In this document: positions 1 through 8,896 of the stretch, in pieces
How the letters are laid out: every line of letters starts with the position of its first letter
Position numbering within the stretch: the stretch's first letter is position 1
Assembly: GCF_031157315.1 (NCBI RefSeq)
Contig: NZ_JAVIFU010000015.1
Coordinates: 1 to 64,000, forward strand
DNA from: Paenibacillus sp. LHD-38
GTDB lineage: Bacteria > Bacillota > Bacilli > Paenibacillales > Paenibacillaceae
Length of the DNA: 64,000 nucleotides
Direction of reading: 5' to 3'
Made by a program: the position numbers and the translations under genes
The notes under the pieces: model-generated
What the model was told of the DNA's origin: nothing
Database searches by the model: none
The model's input: the letters and a program-made list of their open reading frames with translations, nothing else

Positions 1-115
1 AAGATGAGATTTCCCAGTATGTAAGACCCCTTGAAGACGACGAGGTTGATAGGTTCGGGGTGGAAGCACAGCAATGTGTGCAGCTGACGAATACTAATCG
101 GTCGAGGGCTTATCC
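1..115 (+). rRNA. 23S ribosomal RNA, 3' end only
   Basis: The first ~115 bases match the conserved 3' end of bacterial 23S rRNA, including the near-terminal ACTAATCGGTCGAGGGCTTA element. The gene begins upstream of the window. The exact mature end is uncertain by a few bases. A small hairpin (AGTTTG...CAAACT, about 121-137) follows. No 5S rRNA sequence is recognisable between here and the first tRNA at 302, so the 5S gene of this operon must lie elsewhere or before the 23S gene. Confidence 0.93.
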
Positions 116-301
116 TAAAAAGTTTGAGAAGCAAACTTACATCGTAAGCATACGCTTAAGTTTGCCCCGGACCCATACATCCGGCAGACAGCAGCTATAT
201 AAGGTTTCAGCAAACCTAACTTTCGTATCCAGTTTTCAGGGCGCAATTTGCCTGCCTGTGCTTAAACTAAAGATCTTAAATAAGATTTATGTTTATGCTT
301 A

Positions 302-379
<78 letters not shown>

Positions 380-383
380 ATTT

Positions 384-459
384 TCCCTGATAGCTCAGTT
401 GGTAGAGCACTCGACTGTTAATCGAGTTGTCACAGGTTCGAGTCCTGTTCGGGGAGCCA
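384..459 (+). tRNA. tRNA-Asn (GTT anticodon)
   Basis: A 76-nt cloverleaf. Acceptor TCCCTGA pairs with TCGGGGA, the discriminator is G and CCA is encoded. The anticodon loop CTGTTAA gives GTT. Confidence 0.96.
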
Positions 460-464
460 AGTTT

Positions 465-552
465 GGAGAGATACCCAAGTGGCTCAAGGGGACCCTCTGC
501 TAAGGGGTTAGACTGCGTAAGTGGTGCGAGGGTTCGAATCCCTCTCTCTCCG
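465..552 (+). tRNA. tRNA-Ser (GCT anticodon)
   Basis: An 88-nt class II tRNA with a long variable arm. Acceptor GGAGAGA pairs with TCTCTCC, discriminator G. The anticodon loop CTGCTAA gives GCT. Unlike its neighbours it has no encoded CCA: the bases after the discriminator are TTC. CCA must therefore be added after transcription. Confidence 0.94.
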
Positions 553-568
553 TTCTCTATTTTTTCAA

Positions 569-643
569 GGCCCGTTGGTCAAGTGGTTAAGACACCTCCC
601 TTTCACGGAGGTAACAGGGGTTCGAGTCCCCTACGGGTCACCA
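569..643 (+). tRNA. tRNA-Glu (TTC anticodon)
   Basis: A 75-nt cloverleaf. Acceptor GGCCCGT pairs with ACGGGTC and CCA is encoded. The anticodon loop CTTTCAC gives TTC. Confidence 0.95.
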
Positions 644-657
644 ATATTTTTTATCGA

Positions 658-736
<79 letters not shown>

Positions 737-765
737 CACCTTTTAATGGTGAATAACATCCATAT

Positions 766-841
<76 letters not shown>

Positions 842-917
842 TTTTTTCTTAAGATGCTCGATTTACTTTCAAGATCAGCATCGCAAACCGCCACATGCAG
901 GCGGACATAATCGATGT

Positions 918-993
<76 letters not shown>

Positions 994-1001
994 TCTTTTC
1001 T

Positions 1002-1078
1002 CGGGACGTAGCTCAGCTTGGTAGAGCACCTGGTTTGGGACCAGGGGGTCGCATGTTCAAATCGTGTCGTCCCGACCA
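1002..1078 (+). tRNA. tRNA-Pro (TGG anticodon)
   Basis: A 77-nt cloverleaf. Acceptor CGGGACG pairs with CGTCCCG, the anticodon loop TTTGGGA gives TGG, and CCA is encoded. It is the last gene of the cluster; a terminator follows about 25 bases later. Confidence 0.95.
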
Positions 1079-1102
1079 TTTTTTAAACAATGAGATACAT
1101 AT

Positions 1103-1152
1103 AAAACCGCTATCCTCATAGTCCATCGGACTTTGAAGATAGCGGTTTTTTT
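1103..1152 (+). terminator. rho-independent terminator of the rRNA/tRNA unit
   Basis: AAAACCGCTATC and GATAGCGGTTTT form a 12-bp stem around a ~23-nt loop, followed by a T run. It closes the rRNA-tRNA transcription unit. Confidence 0.85.
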
Positions 1153-1229
1153 ATGCCGCAATAGGGAATTATAATCGCAATATGCCGTCATGCGCCATAT
1201 ATTTCAATGGAATAAGGAGGGCTTTGCTG

Positions 1230-2009
1230 TTGAAGCTTAGTATGAGAATTTTTGCATTGTTTGCTGTGATCATATGGTGCTTAATTAGTCCTGACGCTGT
1301 ATTTGGACAGCCAGGCGTGTATCATTTTGGATTTAAGAAAAGCGTGGAAGGACGTTTGCCCTCGATAGATGAAGAAGGCTTCAAAAATATCGTGACGAAG
1401 CACGGAGCGCTATTTTTAGGGGATACAAGTCAGAAGGAGCTTTATCTCACGTTCGATAATGGCTACGAAAATGGTTATACGCCGCGAATACTCGATGTCT
1501 TAAAGGAGAAAAAAGTGCCGGCTGCTTTTTTTGTCACGGGGCATTATGTAAAGGATCAGCCAGAGCTCATTAAGCGAATGGCTGACGAGGGCCATATCGT
1601 AGGGAATCACTCTTGGAGCCATCCGGATATGTCACAGCTCTCGGAAGGCAGTATCAAGACGGAGCTTGATAAGGTAAAGGAGCAGGTAGAGGTCCTTACA
1701 GGGCAGAAGGAGATGAAATATCTACGTCCGCCTAGAGGCATTTTTAGTGAACGGGTGCTTGCAGCAAGCAAGCAATTCGGATACACGAATGTATTCTGGT
1801 CCGTTGCTTATAAAGACTGGGATGTGAATGCGCAAAGGGGCTCACAATATGCGTACAGCGAGGTTGTGAAACAGCTGCATCCCGGTGCGATCATTTTGCT
1901 GCATTCGGTGTCAAAGGACAATACGGAGGCGCTAGGCAGAATCGTTGATGAAGCACGCCGCCAAGGCTATGAATTCAAGAGCTTGGATCAGCTTATACGA
2001 AGCGAGTAA
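1230..2009 (+). CDS. pdaA: PdaA-like polysaccharide deacetylase
   Basis: A 259-residue carbohydrate esterase family 4 protein. An N-terminal hydrophobic signal segment (about residues 5-25) precedes a NodB-homology domain. The deacetylase motifs are visible: TFDNGYENGYT (metal and catalytic Asp), HSWSHPDM (metal-binding His pair) and RPPRG, plus a late LLHSV motif. The pattern matches PdaA, which removes the N-acetyl group from muramic acid so that the muramic delta-lactam of spore cortex peptidoglycan can form; spore-cortex function here is inferred from family. TTG at 1230 is chosen because AAGGAGG ends nine bases upstream; an in-frame ATG at 1182 has no ribosome binding site. The gene stands alone between two terminators. 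Confidence 0.85.
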   Translation: MKLSMRIFALFAVIIWCLISPDAVFGQPGVYHFGFKKSVEGRLPSIDEEGFKNIVTKHGALFLGDTSQKELYLTFDNGYENGYTPRILDVLKEKKVPAAFFVTGHYVKDQPELIKRMADEGHIVGNHSWSHPDMSQLSEGSIKTELDKVKEQVEVLTGQKEMKYLRPPRGIFSERVLAASKQFGYTNVFWSVAYKDWDVNAQRGSQYAYSEVVKQLHPGAIILLHSVSKDNTEALGRIVDEARRQGYEFKSLDQLIRSE

Positions 2010-2031
2010 CAAGAAAAAACAGCAGTATCGA

Positions 2032-2064
2032 CCTTAACTCAAATCCTGGGTTAAGGTTTTTTTT
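2032..2064 (+). terminator. rho-independent terminator after pdaA-like gene
   Basis: CCTTAAC and GTTAAGG form a stem with an 11-nt loop, followed by eight T residues. Confidence 0.8.
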
Positions 2065-2379
2065 GTTGTTATTTGTCTATCCGCTAGCGGAGCGTTAACG
2101 TATGATTTAGATGAATCGTTTTGAAAGTATTTAAAAAGCTGCCCTGAAGCTGTTGAAGCATAGACGGAAACTTTCGTCCTCGGCGACAAACACGTTACCA
2201 TTTATGTTAATGGAGGTTCATTTTGAGCACTTTTTTCTAATTTGAGCAAGAAAAATACATCTTGTCTTCTAAAGCTGACTTAGAAGGGCAAGACTAAGTG
2301 TGACCGCATAGATTCAAATTCGTGCTAAGATGATAAATAGAGGTAAACCAAACGGATAAACAAACAAGGAGTCTTTCCT
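2065..2379. other. non-coding gap with an imperfect inverted repeat
   Basis: About 315 bp with no convincing gene. The one visible structure is an interrupted inverted repeat at 2261-2292 (CTTG..TTCTAA / TTAGAA...CAAG) some 90 bp before the MFS transporter start. It has no T run, so it is more likely an operator or leader element than a terminator, but I cannot assign it. Confidence 0.4.
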
Positions 2380-3615
2380 ATGAGTAATATGTCTTTACTT
2401 CGTGAGCCAAAACAGAGGAAGTTACTGTTCAGTGCGGGACTCAGCTGGATGTTCGATGCGATGGAGGTCGGAATGATCTCATTCATTGTGGCTGCACTCG
2501 CTGTGGATTGGCAGCTTGGCGCGCAGCAGGTAGGCTTACTGATGGCCATTAATTCAATAGGCATGGCTGCCGGAGCGGCAGTAGCTGGCTTGCTGGCAGA
2601 CCGGTACGGACGGCGGGCGATACTGCTGTGGACGCTGCTTATTTTCTCCATTGCAAGCGGTCTATCCGCATTGGCAACAGGGTTTATCGCACTTTGCGTG
2701 CTGCGGTTCGCTGCGGGATTCGGTCTGGGCGGCGAGCTGCCGGTCGCATCAACGCTTGTTTCGGAGTCGATGCCCGCCAAGGAGAGAGGGCGCGCCGTCG
2801 TACTGCTTGAAAGCTTCTGGGCATGCGGCTGGATTGCCGCGGCGTTAATCGCCTACTTCATTATTCCGCATTATGGCTGGAGAATGGCTTTTTTAATCGG
2901 TGCAGCGCCTGCCTTGTATGCATTGTACTTAAGACGAGCCATTCAAGACGCGCCAAGCTACACTGCGCAGCAGAGCATGAAGCTCTCATTAACGGAGCGG
3001 ATATCATCCATTTGGTCAACGAAGCATCGCCAAGCGACGGCCACCCTATGGATTTTGTGGTTCACAGTCGTATTTTCTTATTATGGGATGTTTCTATGGC
3101 TGCCTTCCGTCATGGTGCTTAAAGGCTTTGGTCTGGTAAAAAGCTTCCAATACGTACTGATCATGTCGCTCGCGCAGCTGCCCGGCTATTTCACAGCTGC
3201 GTATTTTATCGAAAAATTCGGCCGCAAGTTCGTGCTCGTAACTTTTCTTTTGCTGACGGCCGGGAGCGCGTTATGGTTTGGCAATGCCGAATCAGAGGGG
3301 ATGCTGATTGCATCGGGCATATGTCTATCCTTCTTTAACCTCGGCGCATGGGGAGGCATGTATGCGTATACGCCGGAGCTATATCCGATTGCAGTGCGCG
3401 GAACCGGTGTTGGATTCGCTGCTTCCTTTGGCCGTATTGGCGGCATTATCGGCCCTTATTTGGTAGGAATGCTGGTGGCAAGCAAGATGGAGATTCATTA
3501 TATTTTTATGATTTTCTTTGTTACGATCATTGTCGGAGCACTTGCTGTGCTGTTTTTCGGCAAGGAAACAAAAGGGACGGACCCGGATAAAGAGGCTGTC
3601 GCGCAAGTCGGCTAA
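2380..3615 (+). CDS. niaP: MFS transporter, NiaP (niacin permease)-like
   Basis: A 411-residue major facilitator superfamily protein with about twelve hydrophobic segments. The MFS signature between TM2 and TM3 is present (LLADRYGRRAILL). The N-terminal FDAMEVGMISFI stretch and the GLGGELPVASTLVSE segment resemble the Bacillus NiaP/YceI niacin and nicotinate importer of the sugar-porter-like branch. The substrate is inferred from resemblance only; other aromatic-acid or sugar-acid permeases of the branch share these motifs. The start is supported by AAGGAG about eight bases upstream. No biosynthetic neighbours help to fix the substrate. It converges with yhbH across a shared hairpin. Confidence 0.7.
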   Translation: MSNMSLLREPKQRKLLFSAGLSWMFDAMEVGMISFIVAALAVDWQLGAQQVGLLMAINSIGMAAGAAVAGLLADRYGRRAILLWTLLIFSIASGLSALATGFIALCVLRFAAGFGLGGELPVASTLVSESMPAKERGRAVVLLESFWACGWIAAALIAYFIIPHYGWRMAFLIGAAPALYALYLRRAIQDAPSYTAQQSMKLSLTERISSIWSTKHRQATATLWILWFTVVFSYYGMFLWLPSVMVLKGFGLVKSFQYVLIMSLAQLPGYFTAAYFIEKFGRKFVLVTFLLLTAGSALWFGNAESEGMLIASGICLSFFNLGAWGGMYAYTPELYPIAVRGTGVGFAASFGRIGGIIGPYLVGMLVASKMEIHYIFMIFFVTIIVGALAVLFFGKETKGTDPDKEAVAQVG

Positions 3616-3644
3616 CCGGATGCTGCATATCCTCATTAAGCTTT

Positions 3645-3692
3645 AAAGCAAAAAATCCCGCCCTGCTAGGAAGCAGAAAGCGGGATTTGCTT
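3645..3692. terminator. bidirectional terminator between convergent genes
   Basis: AAGCA....AATCCCGC and GCGGGATTTGCTT pair around an inner CTGCT/AGCAG hairpin, with A-rich and T-rich flanks serving both directions. It lies between the MFS gene (plus) and yhbH (minus). Confidence 0.75.
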
Positions 3693-3693
3693 A

Positions 3694-4848
3694 TTAAGCA
3701 CCGGTCACTTGTTTGGAGAAGAAGGTTTTGAGAGCTTTGTAAACCTCGCCTTTCTCCTTAATGACCGAGTACATAAATTTCTTATGGCTGATATGCTTAT
3801 ACGCGGACATTAGCGTACTGCTGCGATTGTATTGGTTAACTTCGCCGTATCCGAACATATTGCTTCGCTCCATGAGCTGCCCGATCAGTTTGACACATCG
3901 TTCATTATCGGAGGTTAGGTTGTCGCCATCCGAGAAGTGAAACGGATAAATGTTCCAATTGGATGTCGGATACCGGCTGTCGATAATCTCAATTGCTTTC
4001 TGATAAGCGGATGAGCAGATTGTGCCACCGCTTTCACCGCGGTTGAAGAACTCTTCCTCCGTGACCTCTTTGGCCTCGGTATGATGCGCGATAAATACGA
4101 TCTCCACATGCTCATACTTGCGGCGCAGGAAACGGGTCATCCAGAAAAAGAAGCTGCGTGCGCAATATTTCTCGAACGAGCCCATACTGCCCGATGTATC
4201 CATAAGCGCCAGGATCACGGCGTTGGATTGGGGTTTTACAATTTCGTTCCACGTTTTGTAGCGCAGATCATCAGGCGATATGCCGCCAATCCCGGATTTG
4301 CCCGCATTGGCATTGCGGCGAAGATTCTCAATTAATGTCCGTTTCTTATCGATGTTGGACATAATGCCTTTTTTCCGAATATCGTGAAAAACAATTTCAG
4401 TCGTCTGCAGTTGATCCTTTTGCTTCTGCTCCAAATTCGGAAGCTCCAGCTCTTCGAACAGCATATCCTCGAGCTGATCAATGCTTATTTCGGTATCGAC
4501 GACATCCTCGCCTGGTTGATCGCCTGCATCTTGACCTTTACCCGGTCCCTTAGCGGCTTGCGGGTCGACGCCGAGCACGTCGCCAACCTGTGAATCGCCG
4601 TCTCCTTGTCCGACGTGCTGCTTCTTGTTGTAGTTGTATATGAAGTGGGATTCGTCGAGACTTTTAATGGGAACCTTAATCGTACGCCTTCCATCAGACA
4701 AAACGATGCTTTCGTCGGAAACCAGATCGGGAAGGTTTTGCTTAATTGCTTCTTGTACCTTCTCCTGATGTCGTGCTTGATCCTCATAGCCTTTGCGGTG
4801 GAGTGACCAATCCTCCCTTGACACAACAAACAGCGGCTCTGACTCCAT
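3694..4848 (-). CDS. yhbH: YhbH family sporulation protein (DUF444)
   Basis: A 384-residue protein of the YhbH/YeaH (DUF444) family. The N-terminus carries the typical [15 protein letters not shown] segment. A central acidic, glycine-rich linker follows, then a von Willebrand A-like C-terminal domain with a MIDAS-type DTSGSMG motif. In Bacillus, yhbH is sporulation-associated, and in many genomes it neighbours the PrkA serine kinase gene; no prkA is visible here. The start at 4848 is chosen over upstream ATGs because GAGGTGAGG lies directly before it and the distance to SLHRKG matches the family. The molecular function is unknown. Confidence 0.85.
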   Translation of the reverse strand: MESEPLFVVSREDWSLHRKGYEDQARHQEKVQEAIKQNLPDLVSDESIVLSDGRRTIKVPIKSLDESHFIYNYNKKQHVGQGDGDSQVGDVLGVDPQAAKGPGKGQDAGDQPGEDVVDTEISIDQLEDMLFEELELPNLEQKQKDQLQTTEIVFHDIRKKGIMSNIDKKRTLIENLRRNANAGKSGIGGISPDDLRYKTWNEIVKPQSNAVILALMDTSGSMGSFEKYCARSFFFWMTRFLRRKYEHVEIVFIAHHTEAKEVTEEEFFNRGESGGTICSSAYQKAIEIIDSRYPTSNWNIYPFHFSDGDNLTSDNERCVKLIGQLMERSNMFGYGEVNQYNRSSTLMSAYKHISHKKFMYSVIKEKGEVYKALKTFFSKQVTGA

Positions 4849-5056
4849 TTCCCTCACCTCATTCCAAGAAGTTAACGTTGCGGTATGCATGTAGCCAATG
4901 CTGCTTTTCACTTTTTTCTTGTCTGTTACTCAATATATTCAAGAGCCGAGCGGTTATGTGAATGAAAATTAGTCCATTTCTATTAATCTATCGAAGAGCT
5001 TGGACAGCTCTACTTGACATTGTGTCTATTCGTTCGCTTATTTTTTAACCAGTTTG

Positions 5057-5062
5057 TATAAT
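5057..5062 (+). promoter_or_regulatory. possible -10 box upstream of the ABC importer operon
   Basis: A perfect TATAAT lies about 100 bp before the first ABC gene. No good -35 is found at 17 bp. A separate TTGACA at 5014-5019 has only a poor -10 at the right spacing. Either could drive the operon, and this is a weak call. Confidence 0.3.
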
Positions 5063-5158
5063 GTAATTAAAAATCGATGTTATATAATATTACATAAAGG
5101 AAACAAAAAACTATCTCATACCTTACATTTAAATGCAAAAACAATGAGGAGGGATGAA

Positions 5159-5971
5159 ATGGAGCTGTCCGAAACTGCGAATAAGGCAGAAATCATTGTC
5201 GATCAAGTGTCTATGCGTTTTGGGAAAAAAGGTCATGAGATGACGGCACTTCAGCAAGTCAGCTTCGAAATCTACCAAAATGAATTTGTATCTCTCTTAG
5301 GTCCATCGGGCTGCGGTAAATCCACGCTGCTTCGGTTAATGGCCGATTTGCTTGAGCCGACTGAAGGGCGCATTACGATTCAAAATGAGCATCCTCGAGA
5401 AGTTCGCCTCCGCCGAAAGTTCGGCATTGTATTTCAAAACCCCACCTTGTTCGAATGGAGAACAGTTAAACAAAATATTGAACTCCCGCTCGAAGTGCTT
5501 GGCCAAAAAAAGTCGCAGTACCTTGCGTTAACCGAGCAGCTTATCGAATTAGTAGGACTGACCGCCTTCAAGCATTATTATCCCTGGCAGTTAAGCGGCG
5601 GGATGCAGCAGCGCGTTGCAATTGCCCGCGCCCTAGCTTTAGACCCGCCTATATTATTCATGGATGAACCCTTCTCCGCGCTCGATGAGTTTACGAAGGA
5701 GAAGCTGCAGCTAGAGCTGCTGGACATTAAGCAAAAAACGAACAAAACCATTGTATTCGTCACGCACAGCATCCCCGAGGCCGTTTTCCTATCCAATCGC
5801 ATCATTGTGCTTTCGGCGCATCCCGGAAAGGTACATTCGATTGTGGATATTGCTCGTGAAGAGAGCGATTCTACGCGCTTTCGCGATACCGAGTACTTTC
5901 ATGAAGTAACAAGGCAGGTTAGAAAATGCTTCTACGAGGAGAGTGGCTTCCTTGATGAGCAGATGGTTTAG
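5159..5971 (+). CDS. NitT/TauT-type ABC transporter ATP-binding protein
   Basis: A 270-residue ATPase of the nitrate/sulfonate/pyrimidine-precursor importer class (SsuB/TauB/ThiZ-like). Walker A is GPSGCGKST, the Q-loop follows as VFQNPTLF, the signature is LSGGMQQRVAIARAL, Walker B is ILFMDEPFSALDE, and the switch His is in VTHSIPEAV. The start at 5159 is preceded by GAGGAGGG at six bases. It opens a run of plus-strand genes ending at 16787; the downstream enzymes degrade pyrimidine bases, so the cargo is inferred to be a pyrimidine or a related precursor. The family also carries taurine, nitrate and hydroxymethylpyrimidine compounds. Confidence 0.85.
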   Translation: MELSETANKAEIIVDQVSMRFGKKGHEMTALQQVSFEIYQNEFVSLLGPSGCGKSTLLRLMADLLEPTEGRITIQNEHPREVRLRRKFGIVFQNPTLFEWRTVKQNIELPLEVLGQKKSQYLALTEQLIELVGLTAFKHYYPWQLSGGMQQRVAIARALALDPPILFMDEPFSALDEFTKEKLQLELLDIKQKTNKTIVFVTHSIPEAVFLSNRIIVLSAHPGKVHSIVDIAREESDSTRFRDTEYFHEVTRQVRKCFYEESGFLDEQMV

Positions 5972-6767
5972 AAGAAACAGCGACGGCGCTGCGATTGTGC
6001 TTTGGGCTGCGGGGGTGCTCCTGCTGTGGGAGGCATCGGCGTGGTTTGTTGCTAACGTTGCTGAGCTGATTAACCCTGCTTCAAAGCTGCCTTATCTGCA
6101 TCTGGTTATTGGCAGCATGATTAAGCATTTTCCGACTTTACTGGAGCAAGGCATGATTACCTTCGGCAATTCGATTACAGGTTTTGCGTTGGGTTCTGCC
6201 GTCGGTTTTTTATTGGCCATCCTTATGAGCCTGTCCCGAACGGTTGAAAATACGCTTTCGCCCTATATGGTTGCCTCACAAATGATTCCGATCATTGGGC
6301 TCGCACCTATAATCTACGGCATTATCCATGATGCTGCGTTATCCCGCATTCTGATGGCCAGCTACGTTACTTTTTTTCCTGTCACAATAAATATGCTGCG
6401 CGGCTTGCACAGCATTAAGCCCGAGCAGCTCGAGCTGATGCGCTCCTATGCGGCTTCCACATGGACCTTATATACGAAGCTGAAGCTGAAAGCGGCGCTG
6501 CCGGGACTTCTTGCCGGGCTAAAGCTGTCGGCTCCGCTGGCGATAACGGCTTCAATCATCGTCGAACTGATGGGCGCACCGGACGGTATTGGCGTTCTCA
6601 TGATCAGCTCTTTGTATTACGGGACTTCGCAGGTTTATATGTTCTGGTCAACCGTTCTGGTTAGCATGGGCATCGGATTAAGCTTGTTTTTATTGATCGG
6701 TTTGCTGGAGAGAGGGATTACCCCTTGGCAGCCGGAGTTTCTCTCGAAGGGGAGGGACGGCGGATGA
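5955..6767 (+). CDS. ABC transporter permease, first subunit
   Basis: A binding-protein-dependent transport permease of about 270 residues with five to six hydrophobic segments. The cytoplasmic EAA-like loop that contacts the ATPase is recognisable around ELMRSYAASTWTLYTKLKL. It overlaps the end of the ATPase gene by 17 bp. ATG at 5955 is taken as start; GTG 5943 and TTG 5952 are in-frame alternatives, and GAGGAGAG at 5936-5943 fits TTG or ATG better than GTG. It differs clearly from the second permease that follows, so the transporter is probably a heterodimer. Confidence 0.8.
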   Translation: MSRWFRRNSDGAAIVLWAAGVLLLWEASAWFVANVAELINPASKLPYLHLVIGSMIKHFPTLLEQGMITFGNSITGFALGSAVGFLLAILMSLSRTVENTLSPYMVASQMIPIIGLAPIIYGIIHDAALSRILMASYVTFFPVTINMLRGLHSIKPEQLELMRSYAASTWTLYTKLKLKAALPGLLAGLKLSAPLAITASIIVELMGAPDGIGVLMISSLYYGTSQVYMFWSTVLVSMGIGLSLFLLIGLLERGITPWQPEFLSKGRDGG

Positions 6768-7609
6768 AGGAAAGGCTTGCATCGAGATCGATTGACAGCA
6801 TCCGCTCCAAGCCTGCTTTAATGAACACCAAAGCCGGCCTCAAGAGCAAGAGACCCGTGTTTTTGCTCCCTTTGGGATTTGGCTTGCTTTTCCTCGCCGT
6901 TTGGCAGCTGAAGGGCTTTCACTGGCTGTTTCATTTGGAGCTCTATCAGCTGCCGATTCCTTCTTCGATAGCGACCGCCATTCGCGACAACTCCACTTTG
7001 CTATGGAGTTATTCTTTATATACAGGAAGCGAGATGCTTGGCGGCTGCCTAATTGGATCGTTTCTTGGCCTGTTAGCCGCAGCAGCTGCTACATGGTTTC
7101 CTGGAACGGGCAAAGGCGGAATTACGATCTTGGCTTCCTTAAACGCGGTGCCCATCGTTGCACTTGCTCCTGTGATGAATAATTGGTTCGGTGCCGGCAT
7201 CGCGTCAAAAATAGCCATCGTGTCGGTCATGACGATGGCTACGATGGCAGTGATTGCCTTTAAGGGGCTGCGTTCGATCGATCCCACATCGATAGAGCTC
7301 ATGCATGCGTTTGCTGCAGGGAAATTCCAGGTTTTCATAAAGCTTCGCCTGCGAGCCGCGCTTCCGTATTTATTTACCGCTTTGAGAATCAATATGTCTA
7401 CGAGCATGATCGGAGCGATTGTCGGGGAATTTTTTATATCCTCGCGCGGCCTCGGGTTCCTGCTCTCCGATCAGATCAAGCTGGGCAATATGCCACTGGC
7501 TTGGGCCTGCATCGCAATTGCCGCCGTGCTTGGCATTCTGCTGTATTATTTGGTCCAGTTATCGGAACGTTTGATTATTCCATGGCATGCGGCGCAGCGA
7601 AAGCTGTAG
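6764..7609 (+). CDS. ABC transporter permease, second subunit
   Basis: A 281-residue permease of the same fold. A basic ~30-residue cytoplasmic N-terminus is followed by hydrophobic segments and an EAA-like loop (ELMHAFAAGKFQVFIKLRL). It overlaps the previous gene by an ATGA, which indicates translational coupling; GGGAGG lies nine bases before the start. It is the partner of the permease at 5955 and the ATPase at 5159. Two distinct permeases in a NitT/TauT-type importer are unusual, since most members use one permease gene as a homodimer. Confidence 0.8.
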   Translation: MKERLASRSIDSIRSKPALMNTKAGLKSKRPVFLLPLGFGLLFLAVWQLKGFHWLFHLELYQLPIPSSIATAIRDNSTLLWSYSLYTGSEMLGGCLIGSFLGLLAAAAATWFPGTGKGGITILASLNAVPIVALAPVMNNWFGAGIASKIAIVSVMTMATMAVIAFKGLRSIDPTSIELMHAFAAGKFQVFIKLRLRAALPYLFTALRINMSTSMIGAIVGEFFISSRGLGFLLSDQIKLGNMPLAWACIAIAAVLGILLYYLVQLSERLIIPWHAAQRKL

Positions 7610-7712
7610 TCGATTTGGAGGATATGCCGGAATACACGCACGCATACATGCATCATCAGGGGCTGACAGCAGCTTTTAAATAGAGAATTGAAAATGGAGA
7701 GGAATGGTCTGC

Positions 7713-8804
7713 ATGAAAAAGAGAAGCCTGAAACGGCAAACCGTTTTAACCGTGACGCTGGCGCTCGCGCTGCTGCTCGTTGCTGCCTGCGGAAATACCA
7801 ATGAGCCTGCTGCATCAACTAATGATCCGGAAGCCTCCGCTAACGATTCGGCGGCGTCGGATAAGCCGGCGGCCGAGCCGCTCCAGAAAGTGAAGATCCA
7901 GCTGAAATGGGTGCCGCAGGCACAGTTTGCCGGTATTTTCGTGGCGAAGGAGAAAGGCTTTTACGAAGAGGAAGGTCTTGATGTCGAGATCATTCCAGGA
8001 GGACCGGATGTCGTGATTGAGCAGCAGGTTGTAAATGGAGCAGCGGACATTGGGGTGACCAGCTTTGACAGCTTGCTTGTGAACCGCGATAACGGACTGC
8101 CGCTCGTATCCATTGCGCAGGTGCTGCAGAAGAGCTCCTACCGCTTCGTAGCGAGCAAGGCGTCCGGCATTGACGAGCCGGCGAAGATGAAAGGGAAGAA
8201 GGTAGGGATGTGGACGGGCAGCCAGCAATTCCAGGTGCTTGCTTTCATGGAGAAAAACGGGCTTGATCCCAAAAAAGATGTTGAGCTGGTAAAGCAAGGG
8301 TTTACGATGGATCAATTTTTCAATAAACAGCTGGATGTTGCCGTTTCTACGATTTACAACGAATATCATGTTGTGCTTGAGAGCGGCGTGAAGGAAGAGG
8401 ATTTATATGTATATGATTTCGAGGATGCCGGCGTCGGCATGCTGGAAGATACGCTCATCGTGAAGGACGAATGGCTGAAAAACAACCGTGAAACCGCGGT
8501 AAAAGCGATCAGGGCAACAATGAAGGGCTGGAATTATGCGATTGCGAATCAAGCGGAATCGGTGGATATTGTGATGAGCGCGGTTACGGAGGGAAGCACG
8601 ACGAAGGAGCATCAGACGACGATGCTGATGGAAATGGCGAAGCTCGTGAAGCCTGAGGGCTTTACGGAGGCGCAGGTAGGGTCGTTTGTTGACGAGGCGG
8701 TGCAGCGGACCGTTGATATTGCGCTCAAATACGAGCTGATTAAGAAGGCTCCGGACCTGGCAGCGGCAGTCGACAAAACAATTTTGGAAGATGCGGCGAA
8801 GTAG
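7713..8804 (+). CDS. ABC transporter substrate-binding lipoprotein (NMT1/ThiY-like)
   Basis: A 363-residue lipoprotein. A basic start, a hydrophobic stretch and a lipobox LVAAC place the lipidated Cys at residue 26, followed by an Ala/Ser/Asn-rich linker. The mature part begins KVKIQLKWVPQAQFAG and continues with a FYEEEGLDVEI segment typical of NMT1/THI5-like binding proteins, which include the ThiY receptor for N-formyl-aminomethylpyrimidine. ATG 7713 is preferred over 7704 because GGAGAGG sits about ten bases before it. Position just before the pyrimidine-degradation enzymes suggests it captures uracil, thymine, a dihydropyrimidine or an N-carbamoyl amino acid; this is inference. Confidence 0.85.
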   Translation: MKKRSLKRQTVLTVTLALALLLVAACGNTNEPAASTNDPEASANDSAASDKPAAEPLQKVKIQLKWVPQAQFAGIFVAKEKGFYEEEGLDVEIIPGGPDVVIEQQVVNGAADIGVTSFDSLLVNRDNGLPLVSIAQVLQKSSYRFVASKASGIDEPAKMKGKKVGMWTGSQQFQVLAFMEKNGLDPKKDVELVKQGFTMDQFFNKQLDVAVSTIYNEYHVVLESGVKEEDLYVYDFEDAGVGMLEDTLIVKDEWLKNNRETAVKAIRATMKGWNYAIANQAESVDIVMSAVTEGSTTKEHQTTMLMEMAKLVKPEGFTEAQVGSFVDEAVQRTVDIALKYELIKKAPDLAAAVDKTILEDAAK

Positions 8805-8896
8805 CCGCATACGCTAGTCTATAAGGATCGCGGATGGTCACATTCGCGGTCTGTTCTACTATAGAAGCGGCAGGCGCGAAGGAGGAGAAGCAGTCT

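Noticed and set aside
2325-2780. A 151-codon minus-strand frame over the start of the MFS gene
   Set aside because: Low-complexity translation antisense to a clear transporter gene; shadow frame.
5014-5043. TTGACA with TTATTT as promoter of the ABC operon
   Set aside because: The -10 matches poorly at 18 bp spacing; a TATAAT at 5057 is better but lacks a -35, so neither is called firmly.
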